NCBI GenBank assembly: GCA_949299185.1
Contig: CASFZR010000001.1
Coordinates: 62,001-126,000, forward strand
Length of the DNA stretch: 64,000 nt
Direction: 5' to 3'
Source of the DNA: an uncultured Spirochaetales bacterium
GTDB taxonomy: Bacteria; Spirochaetota; Spirochaetia; Sphaerochaetales; Sphaerochaetaceae
A program made the position numbers and the translations under genes. The stretch's first letter is position 1, and the number at the start of each line of letters is the position of its first letter. Below, one piece after another: positions 34,007 to 43,007 of this stretch. The notes beneath the pieces are model-generated. The model was not told the DNA's origin. It searched no databases and worked only from the letters and a program-made list of their open reading frames with translations.

Positions 34007-34675
34007 CTATTGAGTAGCAATCGATTTGACGAGGTCTGACTTGTATAGTATCCTCTTTACAGAGGTAACTCCTGATGGCAATCGGAGCCTAACAGCAAGT
34101 GCCTCTTCCTTAGAGGCGGTAACTACTGATGGCGATTGGAGCCTAACATTAAGTGCCGCCTCAGAATTTTCCAGATCATTCTCATAAAGAAGCAATCCTT
34201 GATTAATCCAGTTCTGCAAGGAATTCTTTTTCTTTCCATAGAGGCTTGTCATCAGATTCACGTCTATGTGGTTCGCTGATTGTCTTGCCCTGAGGCTTAT
34301 CATCACATTATCGCCTTTCTTATCAGTTATACGATAAACAGGGATGAGGTCTTTCCCATTCCTTGATAGGAAGACATAGTATGGATCCGCCAGATTCAAT
34401 GCAATTCCTATGATGATCTTCTTTGTAAGTCCATCGCTATGGCCATGATGTTCCGAGGCATTGAGGAAAAGCCCCCTTGCAAGCTTATCCCTGTATGCTT
34501 CCACAGGAAGATCAGGCAGGCCCAGCCTCTGGAATATGGCGGGTGTCGAATCCGTGAAACGTATCGTGGCATTGGGCCGTCCTATGTCCCTTTCGCAGAG
34601 GCTTTCGATATCCTCCCTTACGCCGTCTGCCGGTACCGTGATGAAGTCCTCATGGCTCATAGGGATAGTACTCAT
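34007..34675 (-). CDS. Putative phage-type toxin domain protein (BECR/MuF C-terminal-like)
   Basis: This 222-residue protein has a central segment with AYRDKLARGLFLNASEHHGH, LADPYYVFLSRNGKDLIPVY, ITDKKGDNVMISLRARQSA and LYGKKKNSLQNWINQGLLLY. From memory this resembles the nuclease-like domains (Barnase-EndoU-ColicinE5/D-RelE, BECR group) at the ends of phage MuF and polyvalent proteins; I could not search it. The C-terminus carries an imperfect 18-codon repeat (LNVRLQSPSVVT and LAVRLRLPSGVT). It overlaps the lipoprotein gene by 26 bp, so it is probably translated by coupling; no ribosome site is present. No immunity gene is recognised. Confidence 0.55.
   Translation of the reverse strand: MSTIPMSHEDFITVPADGVREDIESLCERDIGRPNATIRFTDSTPAIFQRLGLPDLPVEAYRDKLARGLFLNASEHHGHSDGLTKKIIIGIALNLADPYYVFLSRNGKDLIPVYRITDKKGDNVMISLRARQSANHIDVNLMTSLYGKKKNSLQNWINQGLLLYENDLENSEAALNVRLQSPSVVTASKEEALAVRLRLPSGVTSVKRILYKSDLVKSIATQ
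34065..34157. repeat. Imperfect 54-bp-period repeat in the toxin-like gene
   Basis: A 39-bp core (34065-34103) recurs at 34119-34157 with five mismatches and a period of 54 bp (18 codons), so the reading frame is kept. Confidence 0.75.
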
Positions 34676-35597
34676 TAGGATAGCCGAACGTGGATTTCCT
34701 TGGCTCTGTTATGAAGAAGTCATCACGGGTGTTGGTATCCCAGCCTCCGGGAAGCCTTGCAAGCACGCGGCTTGAGGTGACGAGGTTGGAGTCTATCGGT
34801 TCTCCTGCCCATTGGCCTTCTTCTCTCAGTAGCCTTGCCGCATCCCTAGTTATATCATTACCATATCCATCTGAGTTAGGATTATCACCAGTGGTATATA
34901 CTATTCCATCCATGATATCCCCATTCTCCTCCGCATAAAGGAGGATGGCGCCGTTCGTGCCGGAGAGCGTCGTGTCACTGCCTGCATCCATTATGTATGT
35001 CGTGTAGCCGCTTCCTGCCATCACGTCATCGCCTGTATGCTCGCTGTTCCAGTAGATGAGGAGCATGTCTCCGGGATACACATCTATCGCGGGAAGATAG
35101 TAGCTGTGGTTCGTGCCTTCGGCGGTGCCGTCACGGAGAACCATGCCTGCGGTGTTCCCTTCTTCGAGAAAGAGAAGCTCGACGCGGTCAGGCGCGTCGC
35201 CGGAGCCTTGGATCGAGGCTTCGTTTATCACGGCGCGCGGAATGCTGTCATTCCTGCCGATGACGATGAATGAGGAGCGGAGCGTGTTGCCTATCTCGGT
35301 CTCTGCCGTTATCGATAGGATTGCCCGCTCTCCTCGGCCTAGCGTGCGGTTGAGGCCTATCTGGAAGATCGAGCCTTCCATATTGCTTCTAAGCTTCTTC
35401 CCGTCAAGCTCGACGTCCGCGAGATACACCACGCGGTCGTAGGCGATCTGGAAGGTCTGGTTATCCTTCAGCCCATATGAGAGGACCTTAGGAAGCGTCA
35501 TATCCTGTCCCCGGAATGAATCATAGATCCTGCCCGGTCCGTACGGGCAGCCGGAAAGCATGAGCGAGATCAGCGCGAGTATCGTTATTATCCTCAT
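34650..35597 (-). CDS. Lipoprotein with lamin-tail-like domain
   Basis: This 315-residue protein has a lipoprotein signal peptide (LISLMLSGC, Cys about 17). The central region begins INEASIQGSGDAPDRVELLF and continues with SYYLPAIDVYPGDMLLIYW and GAILLYAEENGDIMDGIVY, the pattern of lamin-tail (LTD) immunoglobulin-like domains found in secreted and surface proteins. The role is unknown; surface attachment or nuclease partnership is possible. It is divergent from argH. The only start is the ATG 35597, just after a TATATATA tract. Confidence 0.78.
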   Translation of the reverse strand: MRIITILALISLMLSGCPYGPGRIYDSFRGQDMTLPKVLSYGLKDNQTFQIAYDRVVYLADVELDGKKLRSNMEGSIFQIGLNRTLGRGERAILSITAETEIGNTLRSSFIVIGRNDSIPRAVINEASIQGSGDAPDRVELLFLEEGNTAGMVLRDGTAEGTNHSYYLPAIDVYPGDMLLIYWNSEHTGDDVMAGSGYTTYIMDAGSDTTLSGTNGAILLYAEENGDIMDGIVYTTGDNPNSDGYGNDITRDAARLLREEGQWAGEPIDSNLVTSSRVLARLPGGWDTNTRDDFFITEPRKSTFGYPNEYYPYEP

Positions 35598-35639
35598 GCT
35601 ATATATACGCCCTGAGTCTATGATTCTGCCATCTTTTCT

Positions 35640-35645
35640 GATAAT
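35640..35645 (+). promoter_or_regulatory. -10 box of argH
   Basis: GATAAT (5 of 6) ends 8 nt before ATG 35654, with no ribosome site between, implying a very short or absent leader. No convincing -35 is seen. Confidence 0.35.
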
Positions 35646-35653
35646 CTTCTTCC

Positions 35654-37021
35654 ATGGCTAAACTCTGGCAGAAGAACTACACGCTCGATTCCATGATGGA
35701 GCATTTCACCGTACGCAATGACTATATATATGATCAGGAGCTGGTACTCTCAGACCTTGTAGGTTCCGCGGCACATGCCAAGGGCCTGGGGCGGATAGGG
35801 ATACTCTCTGACTCTGAGCTTTCCTGCTTGCTATCGGGTCTTGAGGAGATTGCCGCTTTGCGCAAGGCCGGTGATTTCCCGATCAGATTAAGCGATGAGG
35901 ATTGCCATACCGCCATAGAGGGCTATCTTACCGAAAGGCTAGGGGAGGCCGGGAAGAAGATCCATACTGGACGAAGCCGCAATGATCAGGTTCAGACTGC
36001 CCTGAGGATATATATGAGGGAAGCCGCCCTCAAGCTCTCCTCTGCAGCCCTTGGCTTTGCCAGGTCGCTCATCGAGCTTGCTTCCGCCAATGTTGATGTC
36101 CCGATGCCGGGTCGTACCCATATGCAGATAGCGATGCCTTCATCTGTTGCCCTCTGGGCCCTCTCGTTTGCCGAGGAGACGGAGGAGGAGGCCTCGATGC
36201 TCCTGGACCTGTACAAGGTGCTTGATCAATCCCCCCTTGGCTCTGCCGCATCATATGGCGTGACGCTTCCTCTTGACCGGGAGTATACCGCATCGCTGAT
36301 GGGATTCGCGCGCGTGCAGAACAACGTGCTGTATGCCAACAACTCCCGAGGCAAGTTCGAGGCGTTCTTCCTCGATCACGCAGAGTACCTTGCGCTTACC
36401 GTCTCCAAGCTCGCCCAGGACCTGATGCTATTCACGCTCCCCGAGTTCGGCTACTTCTCACTTCCCCGGGAGCTTTGCACTGGCTCCTCGATAATGCCGC
36501 AGAAGAAGAATCCCGATGGCTTGGAGCTGGCCCGTTCCCGTACGGCGTTGATCTCCTCCTGCTCCATGCGGGTGAAGTCGATAATCAAGGCGCTGCCTTC
36601 TGGCTATAACAGGGATTTCCAGGATACCAAGGAGCCTCTTATCGAGGGATTCAGGAGTACCGAGGAGCTTCTCCTGATAATGCAGGAGATGGTCTCGAAG
36701 CTGGAGGTGCATCCGGATCGCCTGGCTACGGCCTGCACGAGTGAGCTGTACGCTACTGACAGGGTCATGGAGAAAGTCCTTAAGGGCGGTAACTTCCGTG
36801 ATAGCTATAAGGATGTAGGGCTCAACCTCGATAAGGTGCAGGGAGAGGATCCCGTGGCATCGCTTCGGAAGAGGACATCGATAGGAACGGCAGGTAATCT
36901 CCGCATCGAGAAGGACGTGGAATGGCTGGAGGGGCTTGAGGCTGAGGTCGAGGGAAGGATGACCCGGCTTTCCGCAGTCTACTCATTCCTCGTCCCAGGA
37001 GTGGAAGAGGTGATACTGTAG
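35654..37021 (+). CDS. argH: Argininosuccinate lyase
   Basis: This 455-residue enzyme splits argininosuccinate to arginine and fumarate, the last step of arginine synthesis. The fumarase/aspartase superfamily signature with the catalytic Ser is GSSIMPQKKNPDGLEL (about 278-293). Other motifs are IHTGRSRNDQVQT (about 102) and GRTHMQIAMPSSV (about 152). Length matches the family. No argG or other arginine gene lies in the window. Confidence 0.95.
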   Translation: MAKLWQKNYTLDSMMEHFTVRNDYIYDQELVLSDLVGSAAHAKGLGRIGILSDSELSCLLSGLEEIAALRKAGDFPIRLSDEDCHTAIEGYLTERLGEAGKKIHTGRSRNDQVQTALRIYMREAALKLSSAALGFARSLIELASANVDVPMPGRTHMQIAMPSSVALWALSFAEETEEEASMLLDLYKVLDQSPLGSAASYGVTLPLDREYTASLMGFARVQNNVLYANNSRGKFEAFFLDHAEYLALTVSKLAQDLMLFTLPEFGYFSLPRELCTGSSIMPQKKNPDGLELARSRTALISSCSMRVKSIIKALPSGYNRDFQDTKEPLIEGFRSTEELLLIMQEMVSKLEVHPDRLATACTSELYATDRVMEKVLKGGNFRDSYKDVGLNLDKVQGEDPVASLRKRTSIGTAGNLRIEKDVEWLEGLEAEVEGRMTRLSAVYSFLVPGVEEVIL

Positions 37022-37249
37022 GAAATTACCGATAATCATCGGATGGATTACCACTATGACGCATCGAGGCTATCGGAAGGATGAGGACTGAAAGAAGAGA
37101 TAGCTGGTCCGATAGTGGCGCTAAACCGGATCATGTTATATCAATTCCTTGTATATTAACGAAATGATACAGCAACATCCTGTACGATATCGTATTTTTG
37201 CCTTCAAACCATCCTTGTCAAAGGCACCCCATTACATTACAGTGACCAT
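37022..37249. other. Intergenic region with inverted repeats upstream of prs
   Basis: This 228-bp stretch holds a CCGAT/ATCGG hairpin (37029-37042) and a perfect 8-bp inverted repeat CTATCGGA/TCCGATAG (37070-37077 and 37108-37115) enclosing 30 purine-rich bases. If the prs promoter below is right, these elements lie outside the prs mRNA. They could be the argH 3' end or a small RNA. Confidence 0.45.
37215..37243 (+). promoter_or_regulatory. Leaderless-type promoter of prs
   Basis: -35 TTGTCA (37215-37220, 5 of 6), 17 bp, -10 TACAGT (37238-37243), then exactly 6 nt to ATG 37250. No ribosome site is present. Confidence 0.65.
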
Positions 37250-38536
37250 ATGAGCATCATCAAACCCCACAAGCTCGGAGTCATCGCTGGTCCGGGCAGC
37301 GAGTATTTCACCGGAAAGGTCGTCAAGCATCTCAGGCGCCTTTACATCGACCGATACGAGAAGCTATCGGAGGCTCTTACCAAGAGGCACGATATCAGCG
37401 CTGAGCAGCTTCTGAAGTTCGTGACCCTTGAGGACGATCTCGATAGCCGGAAGATCCCTGCAGGGAAGCTTCCCACATCCTTCCATTGCCCCGACATGAC
37501 GATCAACGTGAAGTACACGAGGTTCGCCAACGGAGAGGAGAAGGCAGAGATCATCGATCCTGTCAGGGGACTGCATGTATATATCGTCCATGACGTATCG
37601 AACAGCGCGCCGATCAAGGTTGCCGGACTGGATGAGCCGCAGCCGATCTCCGTAAACGACCATCTGATGTTCCTCTTCACGACGATCAATGCCGTCAAGC
37701 TCGCCGGAGCCGAGTCGATCACGCTCGTACTGCCGACCTACCCATATGCAAGGCAGCATAAGAAGGCCGGGCGCGAGGCCCTTACCGCATCGATGTTCGC
37801 TCACTTCTGCGAGAACCTCGGCGTTTCCAGGATCATCACACTCGACATCCATTCCCGTGAGATCGAGAACGCATTTACCACATGCCATCTCGAGAACCTA
37901 CATGGCTCGTATCAGACGCTTATCGCGCTCCGCAAGCTCATAGACTTCTCTGATCCGGATCTCGTTGTCGTATCTCCTGATACAGGTGCCGTATCGAGAA
38001 ACAAGTTCTACGCGCAGGGGCTTCATCGCCCGCTTGCCATGCTCTACAAGGAGCGTGACTACTCCGTTGTCTCGAAGGATGCGAAGAACTCCAACATCAA
38101 GAGCATCAACCTCCTTGGAGACGTCAAGGGCAAGACCGTCCTGATGGCTGATGATATGATCGCTACCGGCGGTACGATGATCATAGCGATGCGCGAGCTG
38201 ATGAACAGGGGAGCCAAGAGGATCATCTGCATGGTCTCCCTCCCGTTCTTCAACGGCAATGCCATCGAGAACTTCGATGCCGCCTACAAGGAAGGGGTGT
38301 TCTGGAGGATCATCGGAACCAACGCCGTATATCAGGGGAAGGGACTCTTGGAGAAGGAATGGTTCGTTCAGGCCGATGTCACGGAGCTTTTCGCCCGCGT
38401 AATATCGCGTCTGCACCATGGCCGCTCGATCTCCCCGCTTCTCGATAACCGCAAGTTCATTCAGAAGCTTATCGATACGTCACAGGCAAATCCTGCCGCT
38501 CCTCTTATCCAGGACAGCTCGCTGATGGCTGACTGA
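37250..38536 (+). CDS. prs: Ribose-phosphate pyrophosphokinase, extended form
   Basis: This 428-residue enzyme makes PRPP for nucleotide, histidine and tryptophan synthesis. It is about 110 residues longer than the usual bacterial enzyme, with inserts in the N-terminal half (about 20-90). Conserved parts are TRFANGEE (about 85), LPTYPYARQHKKAGRE (about 165), the PRPP-binding loop VLMADDMIATGGTM (about 300) and GAVSRNKFYAQGL (about 245). Long versions of this kind occur in spirochaetes. The histidine operon in this window depends on its product. Confidence 0.92.
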   Translation: MSIIKPHKLGVIAGPGSEYFTGKVVKHLRRLYIDRYEKLSEALTKRHDISAEQLLKFVTLEDDLDSRKIPAGKLPTSFHCPDMTINVKYTRFANGEEKAEIIDPVRGLHVYIVHDVSNSAPIKVAGLDEPQPISVNDHLMFLFTTINAVKLAGAESITLVLPTYPYARQHKKAGREALTASMFAHFCENLGVSRIITLDIHSREIENAFTTCHLENLHGSYQTLIALRKLIDFSDPDLVVVSPDTGAVSRNKFYAQGLHRPLAMLYKERDYSVVSKDAKNSNIKSINLLGDVKGKTVLMADDMIATGGTMIIAMRELMNRGAKRIICMVSLPFFNGNAIENFDAAYKEGVFWRIIGTNAVYQGKGLLEKEWFVQADVTELFARVISRLHHGRSISPLLDNRKFIQKLIDTSQANPAAPLIQDSSLMAD

Positions 38537-38547
38537 GGAGGTGCGCT

Positions 38548-39756
38548 ATGCAGATGTCGAATAGGATCTCAGGGTTCCAGTGTTCTCCGATCAGGCGTCT
38601 CGTGCCATATGCGCGGGATGCCAAGTCCAAGGGCATACATGTGATACATCTTAATATCGGACAGCCCGATATCAAGACGCCGGTAGAGGCGATCAAGGCC
38701 ATACAGGACTATGATGATGAGATCATAGAGTATGGCATCTCGGAAGGCGAGCCGTATCTCCGCAAGGCCCTGCTCTCATATTACAGGAAGTACGGGCTCT
38801 CCCTTTCCGAGGATGATATCCTCATCACCACCGGCGGATCGGAAGCGATCCAGTTCATGTTCACCACGCTCTGCGATCCATTCGATGAGTTCATCATCCC
38901 AGAGCCCTTCTATACCAATGTCGCGACCTTCGCGAACATGGCGATGGTGACGCTGCGTCCTGTCACGTCATCCTCCGATGACAACTTCGTGCTGCCATCG
39001 ATCGCTGATTTCGAGAAGAGGATCAACAAGAAGACGATGGGAATCCTTCTCTGCTCGCCGAACAATCCTACCGGGCATGTCTATTCCACGGAGGAGCTGA
39101 GAGGACTTCTGGAGCTTTGCCGTAAGCATGATATCTTCCTCGTCGTCGATGAGGTGTACAGGGAGTTCTGCTATGATGGCAAGACCTTCACGTCAGTACT
39201 CAGCTTCCCTGAGTATCAGGATAGGGTCATCTGCATAGACTCCTTCTCAAAGCGCTTCTCGATGTGCGGCTCACGTATCGGTGCTATCGTGACCCGCAAC
39301 AGGGAAGTCCTCGATTCGGCGCTGAAGCTTGCTCAGGCCAGGCTCTGTCCTCCCGTTGTCGAGCAGAGGGCCGCGGCAGCCGCGCTCACCGCTCCGGATG
39401 AGTACGTGGAGAACGTCAGGGCGGAGTACGAGAGAAGACGTAATGTCCTCATATCCCATATGCAGAGGATCCCTGGCGTAAGATGCAGCCTGCCTAAGGG
39501 TGCCTTCTACTTCGTCGCCGATCTTCCCGTGGATGATGCCGAACGCTTCGCGCTCTTCATGCTCCGTGATTTCTCCTACGAGGGGAATACCGTCATGTTC
39601 GCGCCAGCCGAGGATTTCTACGTAACGAAGGGACTGGGACGCAATCAGGCGAGGTTCGCATATGTCCTTAACGAGAATGAGCTGGTGATGGCGGCAAAGT
39701 GCCTTGAGGCTGGATTGAAGGCCTACAGGCGTACCGTCATGGGTCTCAAGGACTGA
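38548..39756 (+). CDS. Class I/II pyridoxal-phosphate aminotransferase
   Basis: This 402-residue aspartate-aminotransferase-like enzyme has the PLP Lys in IDSFSKRFSMCGSRIG (about 232), with CSPNNPTGHVYS (about 170) and VDEVYREFCYDG (about 200). The exact amino acid substrate cannot be told from sequence alone. GAGGAGG ends about 6 nt before ATG 38548. It begins 11 nt after prs and may be co-transcribed with it. Confidence 0.88.
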   Translation: MQMSNRISGFQCSPIRRLVPYARDAKSKGIHVIHLNIGQPDIKTPVEAIKAIQDYDDEIIEYGISEGEPYLRKALLSYYRKYGLSLSEDDILITTGGSEAIQFMFTTLCDPFDEFIIPEPFYTNVATFANMAMVTLRPVTSSSDDNFVLPSIADFEKRINKKTMGILLCSPNNPTGHVYSTEELRGLLELCRKHDIFLVVDEVYREFCYDGKTFTSVLSFPEYQDRVICIDSFSKRFSMCGSRIGAIVTRNREVLDSALKLAQARLCPPVVEQRAAAAALTAPDEYVENVRAEYERRRNVLISHMQRIPGVRCSLPKGAFYFVADLPVDDAERFALFMLRDFSYEGNTVMFAPAEDFYVTKGLGRNQARFAYVLNENELVMAAKCLEAGLKAYRRTVMGLKD

Positions 39757-39791
39757 TGCATCTGATATATACTTTTAGCGAGGAGTGAGCC

Positions 39792-42700
39792 GTGGACTCG
39801 TTGTTTGCCGATCTTTCAGCCCTTTCCGCCATGACAGGAGAGAAGGCTGAGAAGAATATGCAGGAAGCCCTGAACTATCTTGGGCTTGATCTGATGAACA
39901 TCGCCAGGACTATGAGGCCATACCATCCTCTTGAGATCCTGAAGATGGCAGCCTGGGAGGAACGCAGGGTCGCGCGGCTGAAGGGCGGTGACAGGGTGCA
40001 GGGGCTGTACGCCCATCTCCTGCCTGTGCTGATGCAGTCCGTGCTGCTTTCGACCTACTACGATACCTCCTACCCGATAGCCTCCAACCGTGATATCCGC
40101 AAGAAGGACTGGAACAGGCTCCTGTCGTTTTCAGAGGACGCCGTAAGACGCCTCCTGAAGTACATCGAGAGCTATACCGTCTATGTGGTGAGAAGAGGCC
40201 TTGTCTCCGAGGAGAACGCGGAGAGCTACAGGTCCACCATACTCAGGCAGTTCTTTCCCCCAGAGGAGAGCGTCGAGACGATAGAGCGTGAGGGCCTCCT
40301 CTGGTATGGCTATGCCCTGGATGACGAGAAGGTGGTGACGGAGCGCTTCGGTACCGATGTCAGGTCCCTGATAGACGGGATGTACAAGGTTGCCGTGAAT
40401 GCCGTCGAGGGCATCGACAAGCTCACCGATGACTTCTCGCTCTATAAGGCCGAGATGCTTCTCACGATGGCCCAGAAGAGGACGGATGACCGCTATAAGG
40501 AGATGTCCGATGATGATCTGAGGGATATGATCGTCAAGGAGAACGGCTGGGAGTCGCGGGTGAAGGATCTGCAGGGACGACGCGACGACTTCGATCTCTT
40601 CCGTCCTGAGTTCGTCTGTGACCTGCCATCACAGTCCTATAAGACCCTTTCCCGTGAGATCGGAAGCCTCGATATAAACGCTTATATCAAGAAGGGCATA
40701 TGGCCGGCGACGGTATTCCCGTTCCTTGAGTACCGAGGCATGTTCTTCTCCTTCGTCTCCTCTCATATCTTCACATATGGCCAGAGGATACTCGCTGAGA
40801 ACGCCTCGCTTTACCTTCGTGATACAGCCGCCGCAGCGGCAGCTTGCCGCCTCCTCTTCAATGAGACTGACAACGTTGATGTCTATTCCTTCGATGGCAA
40901 CAAGGTCGATGTATCCATCCTTTCCTCGATCACCGAGGTAAATGCCGTGGAGAATCCCGGCTTCTACGAGGCAAGGCTCCGCCAGCATGATGAGGACAGG
41001 CACGTCAGGCCCCAGCCGGGACACAGGCTCCTGCTTCTCGATCCTGATACATACGGACCTTTGGAGAGGCTTGATGACGGAACGTTCTCCTCTTCTGTCT
41101 ACTATCTTATCCGTTCGGCCAACAGCACGGAAGGACGTGAGGAGTTCCATCGCACCATATTCGGCTCGCTTGACCTGCCGGAGAAGACGGAAATCCTCTC
41201 ATACCTCGATGAGGATGAGGTCGACGACAGGGATGCCGTGATCGATACCGTCGATGATGATATCTCCGATGAGTATGAGTATGACAGCGAGGATGATGAC
41301 GAGAAGGCCAGGGCCCTGGAGGAGAAGGAGAGGAAGCTTGATGAGGAGCTTCTTCCCTCCGAGGACCATGTTCCTGCCGTTCCTGATATCGAGAAGCTGA
41401 AGGAGAAGTATGAGCTTACCAGCGATATCATCAGGCGTGATGAGGAGAACGATGCCGAGGCTGATGTCTATGAGAAGGAACTCGACGATGACGACTACAG
41501 CTACGAGGATGGGGACGTCCTTCCGCCTGAAGCGGATGATGACGAGGAAATAGAGGATGAGGCGCTCTACGATGAGGCGGAGGGAGATGATCTTTATCAG
41601 CAGGAGAGTCCTTATGACAGCGATCAGGGCGATCTTTTCGATGGACTCTTCGATGATCCTGACGAGGAGATAGACTCCGAGCTGGAGACCGAGGAGGAGG
41701 CCACGGAGGAGGAAGCGGAGTACGAGAAGGCCGAGGAGGAAGCGACCGACTTCGCCACCGAGTACTCCAAGGAGCTGGAGGAGCGGACTCAGCCGGAAGC
41801 CGCGCAGCCTGATGATTATTCCCCGATTCCTGTCTATGAATCGGAGGAGAGCGCTGATTCCGTGGAAGAGGCCTCCTGCCAATACGTGGAGGATGATGAG
41901 AAGACAGCCCCCGATACCTCCGTTGCTGCAGAAGATAACGCTGAAGGGCATGATGATGCCTCTACTGATGTAAGCCTTGAGGCGCATGAAGCTGCATGTG
42001 AAAGCCATGAGGAACCTATGCCCGCAGAAGAATGCATGCCTTCCGAGGATATCCCTATGACGGTTCCAGAGGCTGAAGGCTCTCATATGGAAGATGCAGA
42101 GCCCTCTGAGGCAGACGCTTCTGAAGATAGGGAAGACGTGGATGTTATTCCTCAGGAAGAGACAGAAGATCCAGAGATAAGCCAGGCTCTGCCTGACGCC
42201 GAGCCGGCCATCCTCGATGAACCCATGGCATCGGATACGGATGATATCCCTACAGGACCAGAGACTACGGAGGAGAGTATTACGGCCAGCCCTGATATAA
42301 CGGAGGAAGATGGTGCTGATACGGCTGAGCCTGTCTCTACCGTGATTGAAGAGGAGCCTGCTACTGAGGCCGGATCCGTATCAGAAGAGGCTGCTGCTGA
42401 CGTTACTGAGGAAGAAGAGCCTGCTGAGGATGAGGTTCCGGAAGACGATGTAAGCGAGGAGAGCCAGCCTGAGAGCGTGTCAGACATGGTCGACAGGGGA
42501 GTCCTCAGGCGTGTCAGCGATGAGGAAAGCGTCTTCGAGATGGTCGGCAATGGCAACAGCATGGTCGAGGATGATTTCTCCGATCTTGATGGAGTCGTAA
42601 GGGAGATAGCGGAGAAGGTGGGACGCTCAAGCGAGTTCGTCAGCTTCGTCCGTGCCTCCGATAGTGACATGACGCATTATCTTGAGGATGTGATCCGCCG

Positions 42701-43007
42701 TAGCTGGGAGAAGCAGAGGCAGGATGGCAAGGACAAGATGTTCTCCATCTATGATTACTCTCTGTCCATATTGATTGCCACGCAGAAGGTGATGGATGAG
42801 ATAAGGGTCGAGGAGCTGCTGAACAATGCCGGAGCTGTCATGTATTCGCGGCAGAAGGGCTCCTGGAACGCCCTCATACTCTCCTTCGATGATGAGTACA
42901 GGCTTCTCTCCGCAGAGGAGAGGAAGATAACGCCTTCATCGTTCACCCCCTCGAACTGGAAGATCTGCCGCATCGTCGGTGAGCAGCTTATGGCAAGGAG
43001 CAGGTGA
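39792..43007 (+). CDS. Very large acidic protein of unknown function
   Basis: This 1071-residue cytoplasmic protein starts at GTG 39792 with GAGGAG upstream. Residues 1-470 look globular (for example SYKTLSREIGSLDINAYIKK). Residues about 470-905 are an extremely acidic, probably disordered Glu/Asp-rich stretch with Pro, Ala and Ser and few hydrophobics. Residues about 905-1071 are again globular (VVREIAEKVGRSSEFVSFV, MFSIYDYSLSILIATQKVMD). No known domain is recognised. It overlaps the next gene by one base. A long open frame on the opposite strand (41199-42086) is a shadow of the acidic codons. Confidence 0.8.
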   Translation: MDSLFADLSALSAMTGEKAEKNMQEALNYLGLDLMNIARTMRPYHPLEILKMAAWEERRVARLKGGDRVQGLYAHLLPVLMQSVLLSTYYDTSYPIASNRDIRKKDWNRLLSFSEDAVRRLLKYIESYTVYVVRRGLVSEENAESYRSTILRQFFPPEESVETIEREGLLWYGYALDDEKVVTERFGTDVRSLIDGMYKVAVNAVEGIDKLTDDFSLYKAEMLLTMAQKRTDDRYKEMSDDDLRDMIVKENGWESRVKDLQGRRDDFDLFRPEFVCDLPSQSYKTLSREIGSLDINAYIKKGIWPATVFPFLEYRGMFFSFVSSHIFTYGQRILAENASLYLRDTAAAAAACRLLFNETDNVDVYSFDGNKVDVSILSSITEVNAVENPGFYEARLRQHDEDRHVRPQPGHRLLLLDPDTYGPLERLDDGTFSSSVYYLIRSANSTEGREEFHRTIFGSLDLPEKTEILSYLDEDEVDDRDAVIDTVDDDISDEYEYDSEDDDEKARALEEKERKLDEELLPSEDHVPAVPDIEKLKEKYELTSDIIRRDEENDAEADVYEKELDDDDYSYEDGDVLPPEADDDEEIEDEALYDEAEGDDLYQQESPYDSDQGDLFDGLFDDPDEEIDSELETEEEATEEEAEYEKAEEEATDFATEYSKELEERTQPEAAQPDDYSPIPVYESEESADSVEEASCQYVEDDEKTAPDTSVAAEDNAEGHDDASTDVSLEAHEAACESHEEPMPAEECMPSEDIPMTVPEAEGSHMEDAEPSEADASEDREDVDVIPQEETEDPEISQALPDAEPAILDEPMASDTDDIPTGPETTEESITASPDITEEDGADTAEPVSTVIEEEPATEAGSVSEEAAADVTEEEEPAEDEVPEDDVSEESQPESVSDMVDRGVLRRVSDEESVFEMVGNGNSMVEDDFSDLDGVVREIAEKVGRSSEFVSFVRASDSDMTHYLEDVIRRSWEKQRQDGKDKMFSIYDYSLSILIATQKVMDEIRVEELLNNAGAVMYSRQKGSWNALILSFDDEYRLLSAEERKITPSSFTPSNWKICRIVGEQLMARSR

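Noticed and set aside
41199..42086. A 295-codon open frame on the minus strand with an Ile/Leu-rich product
   Set aside because: It is the mirror of Glu/Asp codons in the acidic region of the large protein; the hydrophobic composition follows from GAN/GAR codons read in reverse, and no ribosome site or domain is present.
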